Below, piece by piece: positions 46,655 through 59,049 of a stretch of 64,000 nt of DNA. Position numbers and translations under genes: made by a program. Below the pieces are notes generated by a model that saw only the letters and a list, made by a program, of their open reading frames with translations, was not told the DNA's origin and ran no database searches. Source of the stretch: Scalesia atractyloides (taxonomy: Eukaryota; Streptophyta; Magnoliopsida; Asterales; Asteraceae); NCBI GenBank assembly GCA_947069175.1, contig CAMTDV010000007.1:52900083-52964082 (forward strand). Direction: 5' to 3'. The stretch's first letter is position 1. Every line of letters starts with the position of its first letter.

Positions 46655-46977
46655 TGTGGCTTTCTGTTGATGAAAATCACAAAGAAAACACTAACACACG
46701 AGAACAAGCAATCAAAGAATAACTCAACTCTCCAATGATTCACTGTATTATTAGTATCAACAAAATTACACTATTGATTTTTGAAGAAGAAAAGAACGAA
46801 CTGATCAACCTTACTTGATTTTCCCCTTTAAAGCTGCTTAACAACCTCTAACTAACTTCGCATAAGAAATGCCATCTTTGGTCCTTCGAGTTTGTTTATT
46901 GTCTAAACTAACTCCTTTACTTATTACAACACATTAAAATGAATTAAAAGAGTTGACCTGATGCAATATTCTTAACA
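46655..46977 (-). repeat. copia-2 3' LTR
   Basis: 323 bp; on the minus strand it starts TGTTAAGAATATTGC after a purine-rich GGTGGAGAT and ends AGAAAGCCACA. Its 5' partner is not in the window. Confidence 0.65.
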
Positions 46978-47151
46978 ATCTCCACCGTTGCATCTGTCAA
47001 CCAATACCCAAAAGACCCAAACAATGCTCAAAATTGTTACTTGGCAAAGCCTTTGTAAATACATCTGCACCATTATGTTTTGTATCTACCTGCTCAACCA
47101 ATACTTCCTTTTATTGAACTACCTCCCTTATAAAATGCAACTTAACACTAA
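46978..47151 (-). pseudogene. copia-2 RNase H, C-terminal end
   Basis: Minus-strand reading KLHFIREVV then VDTKHNGADVFTKALPSN, the usual end of copia RNase H. It joins seamlessly to 48432 if the Helitron between is removed. Confidence 0.8.
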
Positions 47152-48431
47152 CTAGCAATAACATCCTCGTACGTTGCAACGCGGGTACGTCGCAAACATC
47201 GAATGGATTAGTCCAAACGTTATTTGGTACGTTAATCATATAAAAACGTGTGTTTTGTCATATGCGATTGAACTCAATGTAACATATATAAGCAATTCGA
47301 TTAGATCAAAACATAAAGTAAATCAAATTTATACCGTACAATCATAAAATATTATATGTGACCCCGACTCATACATAGAAACCGTAACACATGTAACGGA
47401 AAGTTGTCACGTATAATCAAAAGAGATTAGTTAGAGATTTTGAAAAAGGGAAAAAAAGAACCCCGATTTGACTCCACTCGATTCGAAACAAATTTTACGA
47501 AACGTTCATAAAATAAGCATAACTTATATATTATATTTGACCTGACTCGTTTCCCAAAAAAGTTTACGTCAAAACATACACAACTTGAATTTATACGGAA
47601 AAGTACATAAATATATGTACATAAAAATGGTTTTTTTATACGGAACCGTATTATATTTTACCTGACTCATTTTTAGAAAAAGTTTACGTCGAAACATAGA
47701 GCAAATCGAATTTATACCAAAACATACATCGAAAATATGCACGAAAATAATAGTTTTATTTAAGTAAATGAGGTATAGGGTAAACTCCAAACAAATTATT
47801 AGTGAAAAAACTTAATAGGTTAAATATCTTCGTAAAATCGTGCCAAGTAGCACCAATGTGACACCACTGCCAGCAACCACAAACATCAGAAAAGCTCGTA
47901 AAAATAAAATAAATAAAAAAGGAATAGATAACACCGAACGAAAAACAGACGTAAAGCTGTTGAACCACGCACGCCCGTTGCGTCATGTTAATGTGAAAAA
48001 TTAGACCGTAACATAAAACGTAGAAAAGAATAACTAAGTCGATCTAGGACCCTCGCGATGTGATGAACTTGTCAAACAGAGAAAAATATACGCGTTGCGA
48101 CGGGCTTGTCAAACGGAAAAAAGTAGACAAAAAAAACATTGAACCCCACGCGCACGTTGCGGCGTGTTGATTCGCAATTAGAAGGAAACGTAAAACGAAA
48201 AACTTGCGAAAGATAAAAGTACGAGGGACTAAAGTTGAACATAAAAACGTGTTTGTGTTAAATTGCAAAAAATGAAAAGCTTTGGATTAAACGTAAAAAA
48301 TTCAAAGGGGTTAAAATGTAAATGATAAAAAATTTAAGGTTGAAAGTGAAATTAATATTTTTTAAAGACACCCTATGCATAGGATACAACAAGATGAAGC
48401 AACCACATGTTGCTGATTTATAGTGTGGTAA
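47152..48431 (-). mobile_element. Non-autonomous Helitron inside copia-2 RNase H
   Basis: 1,280 bp on the minus strand. The 3' end CTAG (47152-47155) is preceded, 12 nt earlier, by the hairpin-forming CGTAC...GTACG around CCGCGTTGCAAC, as in plant Helitrons. The flanks are A and T, and removing the element restores the copia frame between NKHI and VKLHFIREV. The 5' end reads TTACCACAC where TC is usual. Short open frames inside are not genes. Confidence 0.8.
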
Positions 48432-49325
48432 TGTGCTTATTTCTTTCATGGAATACCTGGTTTCTAGACAACCATAAGGCTCCTTCACTATCACACAACA
48501 CCACTACAGTTGTGTTCTGGACTCCCAACTCAGCAACAAATCTTTTCAGTCCACATAGCTTCTTTAACAACTTTTGTAAGTGCTATGTACTCAGACTCAG
48601 TTGTTGACAATGTAACTACTTGTTGCAATGTAGCCTTCCAGCTAACCAGACTGTTCATGACCATAAATCCATACTTGTGGAGCCCTATCCTTATCAAGGT
48701 CCTTAGCAAAATCAGCATCCACATAACCTCTGATCGCATGTTCACAGTGCCTCTTTAAACCAAATATTAACCCATAATCCTTTGTACCTTTTAAGTATCT
48801 CAAAATCCACTTGACCACTTCCCAGTAATTCCTGCCAGGATTGGCCAAATACCTGCTAACCATGCTTACAACATAACTAATATATGGTCTTGTGCAGACC
48901 ATCAAATATATGGTCTGTGCCACAGGTGTAGTGAAAGATTTACGACTTTCCATATAATAAGCTTTTAGTACCTTCCTTACATATGCCTTTTGAGATAACA
49001 CAAGTCTACTACTTGTTATGTCTCTATGTATTTCCATTCCTAGCATTTCCTAGCTCCTCCATATCAAACTCACACATTAACATTTCCTTTGTACACTTAA
49101 CCTGATCCTTATTCTTGCAGGCAATCTACATATCATTAACATACAACAGCAGGTAAATGAACTACCTTGTGTTGTATTCCCAAAAGTACACACAATTATC
49201 ATAGCTACTCTCACAAAATCACAAGTGATTATATAATCATCAAATCTCCTATACCACTGCCTAGGAAATTGTTTTAGCTCATAAAGTGATTTTTCTTTTC
49301 AGCAACATAAATATAGGGTTTGGAA
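48432..49325 (-). pseudogene. copia-2 reverse transcriptase end and RNase H
   Basis: Minus strand: a late reverse-transcriptase segment (MLGMEIHRDITSSRLVLSQ) at 48642-49046, then RNase H (YVDADFAKDLDKD; TLSTTESEYIALTKVVKEA at 48530-48745), then a piece reading SRNQVFHERNKHI. Upstream, near 49200-49320, traces of YVAEKK and RRFDDYI mark the RT region. Frameshifts and stops throughout. Confidence 0.75.
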
Positions 49326-50686
49326 TGTGATAAATATGGATTAAAAAGTTAAATATCTGTTTGACAAAATATAGTTTAATATAATAAAATGGTGAAAAAG
49401 GATTTTAAATATGTATATCATGCTTAGTGGTGAAATTTTGCATAATATGGGTAAAAAATGATTAAGTGACATGTAAGTATGTATCTAGAACATGCAACCT
49501 AGCATGGGATAAATGGAGACCTATTGACAGTTTAGTAGCTTGATGATCAAGTTATGATCATCAAGAGTTCTACGATAAAATTGGTTTTAAAAGCGAGACA
49601 TGGAATATTTTTAGTAAAAATTGCCGTTGTATATAAATTCAGGTTTTCCAACGCGAAGAAGTATTTTAGTATAAATTGTATCGGTCTTATAAAAATCGAG
49701 TTTTAAATACAAACGACTAAGTCTTGACGTCGTTACGAAACTACATATTTTTGCCTACAAGTATTTTAGAATACAAAATATATACATTTTCGGATCGTAA
49801 AGTAGTTTGGAATATACTTTCCGGAAAGCGACTAATAAATCGCCTAAGTGTGATCTATAGGTGATTCAGAAGAACTCCATGAATTATATAGGTTGCATGC
49901 TTAGCGAGAAAACGTGTTAATTGTATGTTCGTAGTATTGTAGGGGTGTGTGTGTATATATACACGTGCACAAGCATGGATTGTTAAGTGCTTATTGTATA
50001 TAACTTTATGTGTGTATGAGAAAATGTGAATACAATATGTGAGCAAATGTTCGTGTCAATGAACGGATTTTCAAATAAGTACATAAATAATATTTAATAT
50101 ATTATTTTTCCGAATAGTTATCTTATTTGGGAACCTATATTTATTTTAAGAATAAATATACACATTTAGTCGAGTTCAACTTACGTATTTTGTGGACGTC
50201 ATAGCACGCGAGTAAATATCATATTTTAGTCGTAAAATATGTATTTATTTGGTCGTAGTCATAGTTCGGGACTAGGTTCCGAAACTATGTGACAATGTGT
50301 AATATATATAGGATAAGGATCATTACAGAACACTAATTATTACGAGAACAAAAATAACAACTCTAAATCACAAAATTTTGGGCTTCAAGGTTCATATCTT
50401 TTAAATTTTGAGTTTCTTACATTCATAGGTGTATTATATAGACATAAAAAAACCATATATTTTTATCTACACTTAGCCTACATACGTGTAAGAAATTTAA
50501 CCTACACATTGTCTACAGGTATATAGGTTATATAAAAACTGAAAATTTTCCATATTTTGTTTTGAATTTTAGTATGAGAAACAATAAATTTTATACTTGT
50601 AACATTTTCATTTAATTTTTAGGTTTTAGATTGTAATTAAATGGGCGATTCATTTTGTTCTGCGTGTTTTCGCAATATTTAGTGTT

Positions 50687-50738
<52 letters not shown>

Positions 50739-51805
50739 GTGTAAGTATGTATGTATACATGTGAGCATTTGGATAATCACCCACCAACACGTGGTAAGAA
50801 TTAAACACTTTCATTTAAAAGGTTAACATCTCGTTGTCTAAACAAGTTTGGTGAACGACTTGTTGGGTAGACACATGCATAGACCTAGTGTCTTATTGAA
50901 TTAGGACATGTGTAGGTCGGGAATTATTTTGGACATTTGATTTTGCTAGCATACACACGGAATGCTATTTGTGAGTCTTCACAGCCCCGTTTACTTATTT
51001 AAATGTTTATTTAGATTGGGGAAAATTCATACTTGGTTACGGGGTATGGTAGTGGGGAATGAAATCCATTTTTGTCTATTTTGTATGCATAAGTTGGTTA
51101 GTTTTAGAGATCAGAAGTCCTCGTGTTATTGTTTCGTTTAGTAACCATTAGTCGTGGTAGTGACCGCGGAACAGCTGAATAGATCTATTGGGTTTAATGA
51201 GCCCCGCTCCTTGTCGGTCGTGACCAGTGGGAGTGCAATTGTGTCACATTATTTTTATACATCGTCATGGTGTACGATTGGCAAGGAATCATCATTATGG
51301 GTTGGTTACGGGCTTATGTCGGTACATGTATCATGGTTTTTTTTGCAAGACCATGATTTGACTCTCATGATTTTCATTAACTACGCATACTAAGTTTTTA
51401 TCAAATGATTTTAAGTTTCATTTGTGTTGTTTAAACATGTGAACTCACCAACATTATGTTGACATTTTAAGCATGTTTTTCAAGTAAGTGAACATCGGTT
51501 CACGGCTTTTGAAAGTTGCATGCATCATGGACTATACCTTTTGTGGGTTTTGCCTTGTATATTTCATCGTACCGGAAATATACTTGACAAAACCTAGGAA
51601 TTTTATAAACGATATAACTTTTGGTCATATGTGTTTTGAAACTTGAAGTGTTATATTTGGGTTGTGAACTAAATATATTGTTATTGTTTGTAAACTTTAA
51701 ACTTCGGTATCGTTGATACTTAATCATAATAGTTGTTTGCTTATCTTATGCTTGAAAATCTTTCATGGTCGCACCTTGCGTTTCCACCTTTGGCGGGGTG
51801 TGACA
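49326..51805 (+). mobile_element. LTR inserted in copia-2, without target duplication
   Basis: 2,480 bp starting TGTGATAAATATGG and ending GGCGGGGTGTGACA, with inner landmarks of the chromovirus LTRs (CATGTGAACTCACCAACATT; GCGTTTCCACC near the end). Flanks TGGAA and TTTAC do not match, and the copia-2 sequence on the two sides is not contiguous. It contains (AC)n(AT)n at about 50693-50739. The open frame at 51154-51393 has no protein features. Confidence 0.65.
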
Positions 51806-53200
51806 TTTACCATCACACATTACATCCTATACATAACTTCTTCTTTGAACTCCGCCACATCTCAGATATTCTTAACTTTGGGACTTCTGTTTTCTAACCT
51901 TCATAATTTATCCCTTTTATGCCTTTAGGATATCCTAGGATAATACATTTTTCTCAATTCATGGTTCCAATTTCCCTTGACTGGTATGAACATAACATAA
52001 TAAACCAAACACCCTTAGATGCTCATAATCAGTAACATCATTGTCTTTCCCTGTCCACATCTTTATAGGTGTCTTTAAATCAATAGTAGTTGAAGGCGAT
52101 TTGTTTATCAGAAGTAGTTACTGCTTCTGCCCAAAATGTTTTGGATAACCCTAGACTTACTGTAAATGCCTGACCTTATTGAGTTGTGTTCTGTTTATTC
52201 TCTCAACAAGGCCATTTTGTTGTGGTGTCCCTAGTATAAACAAATGTCTTGATATCCCTTGTTCCCTACAAAACTTATTGAACCTACCACTAAAAAATTC
52301 TAGTCCATTGCCTGTTCATAGCTTTTTAATTTTTCTATCAGTCTGATTTTCTACCAAGGCCTTCCATTCTTAAAATTTTCAAATGTATCATCTTTGTGTT
52401 TCAATACATGTAACCATACCCTTCTTGAGTAATCATTAATTATACTCAAGAAGTACCTCGCACCACCTAGATATTCTACTTTGTAGTCCCCACAGGTTCG
52501 CATGAACATAATCCAAATGCCTTTGGTACTATGTATGCCTTTCCCAAACTTAACTCTTTTAGCATTTCCCATTATACATTGTTCACATAATTTTGTGGTA
52601 CCTTCTGTGAGTTCTTTAAAGATCGTCATCTTGTTCAATTCATTTAACCCTTGCATACTGATATGACCCATTCTATTGTGCCAAAACCAGTAAGATCACT
52701 ATCTTTCTTACTAGCTACACAATTTGTTCCTTGAATAACATGGCCATCCAATACATATATGTTATTATTCCTTCTAGTTCCAGTTAACACAATCATTGAC
52801 CTTTTAATCACCCTTGATTTTCCATTCTTTAAACAGACATGGAAACCTTCACTTTCAGAGGTTCCTAATGATATTAAATTTATGGTTCAATCAAGGATAT
52901 ACCTCACATTGGTTAGAGTAAACTCTGCTCCACCTTCAAGTTTCATTGAATATCCAAGAACTTGCAAGGCCTATCATCTCCTAATTGAACAGTACCAAGA
53001 TCCTCCAACTTCAGTTCTTGAAAGAAATTATTGTTGGTGTCATGTAGTAAAAACACCCTAAATCCACAATCAGTTCTTTAATGGATCCATGTGACCCAAC
53101 TAAAACATCAGAACTTTCATTTCCATATGTGGATCCTTCTTGCGAATAAGTTTGACTTTTCTTGAAACTAGATTCTCCATTCTTCTTTTTTTCCTTTCAG
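51806..53200 (-). pseudogene. copia-2 integrase and gag/protease remnant
   Basis: Minus strand: a zinc-knuckle trace and Lys-rich stretch near 53160-53200, protease-region traces near 52900-53080, then the integrase zinc domain (WHNRMGHISMQGLNELNKM, C...C in KLCEQCIMGNAK) and start of the core (GGARYFLSIINDYSRRVW with the first Asp) at 52351-52690. Further integrase traces run to about 51810. Many frameshifts and stops. Confidence 0.75.
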
Positions 53201-53558
53201 GTTGATGTGTTAATATAAATACATTGCATTTATATGAGTTTTGTGCATGTTTTAGTAGAATTAATGCGTCATTTTGTACCGGTATGTTTTACTTATGTAG
53301 TGTCAGGTTTTTCAAGTTTAATGGGTGGTAAATGATGGGAAATGAACCTAAACTAAGAAATCTAGAGCGCGCATGTAACAACCCTAAAAAATATCCCAAA
53401 TAAACCCATAATCTAAACTCCAAGTGCATGCTCCAAAACTTGTTATAATCAATCAGAAAATTTAGCGGTTAAGAAAACTTGGCGTTTTATGAACCAACCA
53501 CACAAAAATATCCTTGTTAAACTCACAATTAAAAACCCAACCAATTGGGATCAAGACC
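53201..53558. other. Unassigned retroelement fragments
   Basis: TGTGTTAATATAAATACATTGC at 53206 onward looks like the start of a gypsy LTR (ATHILA or Retand type), and TGTAACAACCC near 53374 like another LTR edge. TTTAGCGGTTAAGAAA near 53460 recurs in the LTR-like region near 61740. No gene. Confidence 0.4.
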
Positions 53559-53979
53559 TGAGCATACTGTAAGTCCGGTATTCCGAATCTATCAACGATA
53601 TCACACAATCACCAAGGATGGGCAGAATCCAGACTTGGTGATCTTCAAGAAAACCAAAAAGATGAAGAACAACACGAATCAACTTTAACACCTTGCACAC
53701 GATTCTATTACTTGAACAAGCAAAACCGGCTGGTACAAGATGGAGGCTCTCTCTAGAAAAATCCAAAAAGTCTTAACCCTAGAAATGAATAAGCTTAGCT
53801 TATATACCTAGGGTAAGGCATGCCCCTCATGGGCTTGCCTGGCCCACATGGCCTATGGCATGCCCAAATGACTTATAAAGGTCCAAACCTAATACAAACT
53901 AACCCAGTTAATCCCAGTTAACTACCATAGACTGTTGCGTATATTTCATGCTTCAGTCTCACACTTCTAGGACCTAACA
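53559..53979 (-). repeat. copia-3 3' LTR
   Basis: 421 bp; on the minus strand it follows CTAGGGGGAGAT (polypurine tract), starts TGTTAGGTCC and ends CAGTATGCTCA. TATATAAGC near 53800 is a possible TATA box. No primer site follows, as expected of a 3' LTR. Length is close to the copia-1 LTRs. Confidence 0.7.
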
Positions 53980-54969
53980 ATCTCCCCCTAGACTGATGCA
54001 TCAAATTGTCTTGATAGCATAAATTCAGCAACGTCTTCAACAGAGACTATGGTTGTCGCTATGCTGTAAGTGTTGTAGAAGTCAGTCTCATACTTCTTGG
54101 ACCTCATACTTCAACGAACTCTCAGCACTGGGTTTCTTTCTTCTGCTCCTGTGGTTAGCTTCATATCAGGTTCTTGATCAGCTTTACTTGAAACATCTTT
54201 GTCAGAAGAATGTGAGAGGAGGAACCTCAGCAGCTCTTTTCTTCTTCAATCTTTCTCTTTTAAGCAAGCAGGTTCTCAGGTACTTCTTCAAATGTACTAT
54301 CACTATCAGATGATGACTGGAATCTGGTTCTTCTGACTCAAGTACACTTTGCTGTTGTGATGCTTCATGCTTTGTCAACATCTCAATTTCAGCAACCCCT
54401 GTTTCTTGATCTAAATCAAGATCTGCACAACTCTCAGAAATTTATAAGCAAACATTCTTATGCAATAGGGAGAGTACCGCATGAACACTTGGTACATCCA
54501 AGTACTTGTACTCGGATCGAAATTCAAATTTCTTTCATCTTTTAATATTAGTCAAATCTTCAAGAACGGTTAATAATTTTTAATAAAACAAATAAAGCAC
54601 TCTATTTTTGGATTTTTTAAATTTTCTATTTTTTAATTTAGAATATAAGAATATACACAAAAATGCAAATAAACAAAGAAACTAACTCAGTAGTTACAAC
54701 TATACAATTGCAATGGGATCAAAATCGTTTTCAGACGGACCAAGGAACACTTTTCAGTGCGAACTTATTCAGACTGGTCTAAGTGAATGCCAATATGTTT
54801 GTCCACTTAAACTTTAATGCTCAACTCTAATTTTTCAACTTCGTGATATGCTTAAGGTAGTATTATACTATAATATATGTGCGTCCCATACCATGACATA
54901 CCCCCGCGATCAAGGTAAGCACAACGATTCATCGTAGCAGGTGAGTATACTGAGATCATCCTTTATCTT
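53980..54969 (-). other. copia-3 non-coding internal region (part nearest the 3' LTR)
   Basis: No coding frame; open frames at 54053-54313 and 54357-54545 are on the other strand and featureless. 54860-54969 is the second half of the block conserved with copia-1 (TACTCACCTGCTACGATGA, then CTTGATCGCGGGGGTATG on the minus strand). Confidence 0.6.
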
Positions 54970-57860
54970 TGTAACTCCCCAAAATCCATATTTTGACTAT
55001 TGGGCATATGTTTAAATGGTTTGGCATGTTGTTGGGTAACTAGGGATACTTAACCTAGTTAAATACAAAGTTAAGTTTTAAGTGTAAGAATGTGGTAGAG
55101 GTAAATATGCAAATTAATAAAACTATAAGGGCTGGAAATGCACATCCAGAAAGATGTGTTTATATATAAAAAATAAAGAAAGAAAGAAAAGGGGTGTGGG
55201 TGTGTGCCGCAAGAGAGAAGCAGGGGAAGGAGAACCCTTCTCCTCCAACAATCACAAGAAAATCCAGAAATTTGGTGTGTTTTAGGGCAAAATTTGAATG
55301 CATGTGCCTATTTCCTCAAACATCTTAGTGTCTTCAACATAAGGTAAGTTAAATTATATGTTTTTATGATGTTGATGAAATGGGTTTAATCAATCCGTGA
55401 AATTGTATGAAATTGAGCTTGAATATATGTTAGAATCACCATGTAGACGGTGGCTTATGCTTATATTTGATTATATTGAAGACTTGAAGTGAAACCCAAT
55501 TGTTATAGTAGTATGATAAGATATGGTGATCTTGTGGCAGTGAAATTTGTTTGATATTCATATATGAATGGGTATATATTAGAGTATCGTTAGATGATTT
55601 GATATAAAAAGAAGGGATTATGTGAAATTAGTTAATTATGATGATCTATGATATGAACTAGTAGAAGCATGCTTTGGATACTTATACATAATGCTTTGTT
55701 GGAGGTACGCACACCAAGTGTTTGATAAAATGTCTAGTATAAGTTAGTATGTGAAATTATATGCTAAACAGTGGATGAACATGTGTAGAGTTTGATAATT
55801 ACATGATTGGCGATGATCAAACATGAGAAGATATATTGTAGAAGGATTTCGTAAGAAGGTGTAGTTGATTCTATGATTGAGTAGAATTATGCATTAGGAT
55901 TTGTACTCTATGCTTGAATGATGAAATGCACACCATATGTTGGACCAGTTGCTTGTTGGTAACTTAGAAATGAATGTGCACTAAGTATATAACGTATGTA
56001 TTTGCTAGTCTAGAAGGATGTTGTTATTATGTTTAATAGACCAACCTTGTATGTGGTTGTCAAATGTGAGGTAATGAAAACATTAGCATGTGAAAACATG
56101 TGTATGCATATATAAGTAGGGGATCATGTGGTTGTAAGCATATTACATCATGAGTGTGAAATGTATATAATGTCACTTGAATAATCTACTATATGACACA
56201 GATGTATGAGGTTAAGTCGAAAGTTCATATGTTAAACCGTTGACTTCTGAAAGTCAACCGCGCATAAGAATGCATGCTAGACTTCTTATCACAATTGTAA
56301 GATTATAGAAAGTCATATGGTACGTGTTACATCAATATGTGTTATATGGATGACATGATGAATTATATAGGTTTAAAAGGATGTGATTTTGAGTATACAC
56401 CTTATGCTTGTTAGAATTGACTAATGAAAGTCAAATGCAAGATATGCATTTGATATAATCGTTAATATGTACAATTGTGTATGCTAACAAGAATGTGATT
56501 TCGATGACATGAAAGTATAGGAATCATGTCGAGATGGACTCAAGCACGAAAGGCTGACTGGTCAAGAGGAGGCGAGAAAGCAAATACGAACACGAACACA
56601 TAAGGTAAGTGACTTCCGATTCACTTCTTAGTAAGTATAGAGAGTTTTGATTTTATGATTGTGGGGAATCATGTAATATTAATTAGTAAATGCGGGTATT
56701 AAGGTAAGTATATTTTGTAGCGGGTCGAAAGTAGCGGACTATGTCAAAAACAAATTGGTGAACCAAACGGGTCGAATTAATGTGCTTGAACTGTGTAATG
56801 GCGGTGAAATCCGTAAAAGTTACGAACACGGTCGAGGATTTTGGGTAAATCATGTGGACAAATGTTCTACGGTCAACTAGAAACGAGTTCCAAGTGAAAC
56901 AAATGAATATCAAAGAAGTTACGTAGTCTTTGCTTAAAAAGGGTAAAATGGAAAGTTCAGCAGCTCTGTGTCGTAACCTATGGTTGCCAGCTGTAGGCTA
57001 CGGCAGGCACTTGCTGCCTTTTTGGTACTCGTTAGGCCGTAAGCTACGGCCACCCAGCCGTAGCTTACGGTGGGCCTTGTTAAAATTTTGATTTTGTTGT
57101 TTAGGTGCTCATGTTTTATTTGTTACATTATGATGTTCGTACAACTAATGTATACGATGATTTATGAGATTTAAGTGCATTATTGAAGTTCTGGGGTATA
57201 AGATCAAGTTAGATGTTGTAATTAAGGTTGTTTATACTTATGCATATATCAAGTAGATTATTATCTAAAGAGTAGTTGGGCCAGATAAGATGTATGCATG
57301 TTAATAAGTCTAATGTTTCCAAATAAGTGAGATTTGTATGAAGTTAAGTATGGTAATGTATATGAATATTGACGATACTAACTGTGTCGTCTATGAGAAT
57401 GAAATAAAAGTGCAGGTATGTAAGTGTTGGGCTTTCAGAGAATGGAGGTCCAGTGTAAAAGAACGAATTCGAAAGAACATCTTAATGGAGTAGTAAACAG
57501 ATATAGATTTTCGTGTGGTTACTGATTGTTTATATATATAATGATTTATGTATCATGTCACCATTTACTAATGTGTTAGTTATATATATGGTGACAGCAG
57601 GTTATTCTGGTCATTATGATCATCCTAATGGACAAGTGGACGAGGATCGAGTCTAAGATTATGAATTGTACGAAGAAGGGGTCATGTGGTTTGTATTCGT
57701 ATATTCAAAAAGTCTTACTAATTAAGGATGAACGGTGTAATAATTTAAGAAATCGTTTTAAAACAGCTTTTCAAGTATGATAGAATAGTTATAAAGAAAG
57801 ATATTTTAAGTCGTATTTTCCGATGCGTCTCTTTTGGTTAAAATGTGTTAGGGTGTTACA
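54970..57860 (+). mobile_element. Solo LTR (2,891 bp) inside copia-3
   Basis: Starts TGTAACTCCCC, ends GGGTGTTACA, and is flanked by perfect ATCTT duplications (54965-54969 and 57861-57865). No internal region, so it is the product of LTR-LTR recombination. A perfect 14-bp inverted repeat (CCGTAAGCTACGGC / GCCGTAGCTTACGG) lies at about 57038-57071. No coding frame. Confidence 0.85.
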
Positions 57861-57865
57861 ATCTT

Positions 57866-59049
57866 TTACAACGTCAGACCATTGGTGGACAGGTCAGTAC
57901 TTTTGTACAGCAGAGTGACCAACAGTATCTGACGAGGTTAGGCAAATACCTTATGTGGTACGTAGGAACTTATGGAATTTTCTCATGAAGAGATTTTCGT
58001 TCTTTTAGGTTTTGGCCCTTCTATTTTTGGCTCTTTTAAAAGATATCCTGACTGTGCCTAGGTCTGCATATAATCTGGATGCAACAGAAGGGCAGCCACG
58101 ATATCCCCAGATGACTCAACAGTATAAAGACCCGAGACCTCAGACGTTGGCTATCCATGAAAATCATACGCCGATGGTATGTTACCCACAAGATACATAG
58201 TTCGTTATGTTTATATCACTTAGTATCTTTTAATCACTTTGAGCGTTAAGCCTACTGACATATCACCTTAGATCCTAGTCTTTTCAGCAACGACACCTTA
58301 CATGTGTCAGCCACACCCTTTATCACGAATATTCATTTCATTTCACATTTGATGCAAAAAGACCTTTTGTATTTTTTAGTTTTTCAAATGTTTCGTATTT
58401 TTCTGGTTTTCGTATTTTTCTGATTTTCAAATGTTTTTCGTATTTTTCTGATTTTCTTCCCCTCAAACAATACATATATACATGTATCGCTCTCTTCCCC
58501 CCTAAATTTGTGCATCATACTTTATGCACAAATTTACCTAATAAAAAACGCATGTACAAAGTTTTAAACGAAAGAAAAGGAAAATATTTTTGTTGTTTTT
58601 GCTTAACCGTTTCGTCATTAGATAAAAACTAATCAATCTCAAAATTAAAGCACGAAATCTAAATTGTACCTTTTTGTTGATCTTTTCTTACCTCATTTCC
58701 TCCAAAGGAAACATCGCACTCATAATAAAATTTGAACTTTTTGCAACAATGGATGTTATCCGATGTGTCCTGGAACAACCGCTATCAACATTCCAGCGAT
58801 TGTCAACAGCTCCTCCTTGGCGGTTCCTGAAAAATAAGGAGATTAGTAAGACAGTGGGACCCAGGCCATCGTGGTCCTGGGTTTCCCTGAAGCATCAAAA
58901 TAAGACACTTCTTTAAGACACAAATCCCCTTTTGTTTCAAGGAATGGTGATGTTGCTGCCGCTTTGGATTGGGTTTCCAAATCTGTTTCATTTTAAGAAA
59001 AACGCGGTTGTGGCCTTTGATTAAGCAACTTTGGCTGTTTCAGGTTTAG
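57866..59049 (-). other. copia-3 non-coding internal region (part nearest gag)
   Basis: No coding frame. The first bases (minus strand GTACTGACCTGTCCACCAAT) match copia-1 near 6643. A perfect 12-bp hairpin AAATTTGTGCAT / ATGCACAAATTT lies at 58504-58535, next to a GGGGGG run on the minus strand. Open frames at 58012-58200, 58674-58916 and 58803-58991 have no protein features. Confidence 0.6.

Larger units (their letters stand above)
46655..53200 (-). mobile_element. copia-2: degraded Ty1/copia element
   Basis: On the minus strand, in order: the end of gag (about 53160-53200), protease region, integrase, then an LTR insertion with a deletion, reverse transcriptase/RNase H, a Helitron insertion, the end of RNase H, polypurine tract GGTGGAGAT, and a 3' LTR. 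Integrase before reverse transcriptase identifies Ty1/copia. The left part of gag and the 5' LTR are missing. Confidence 0.8.
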
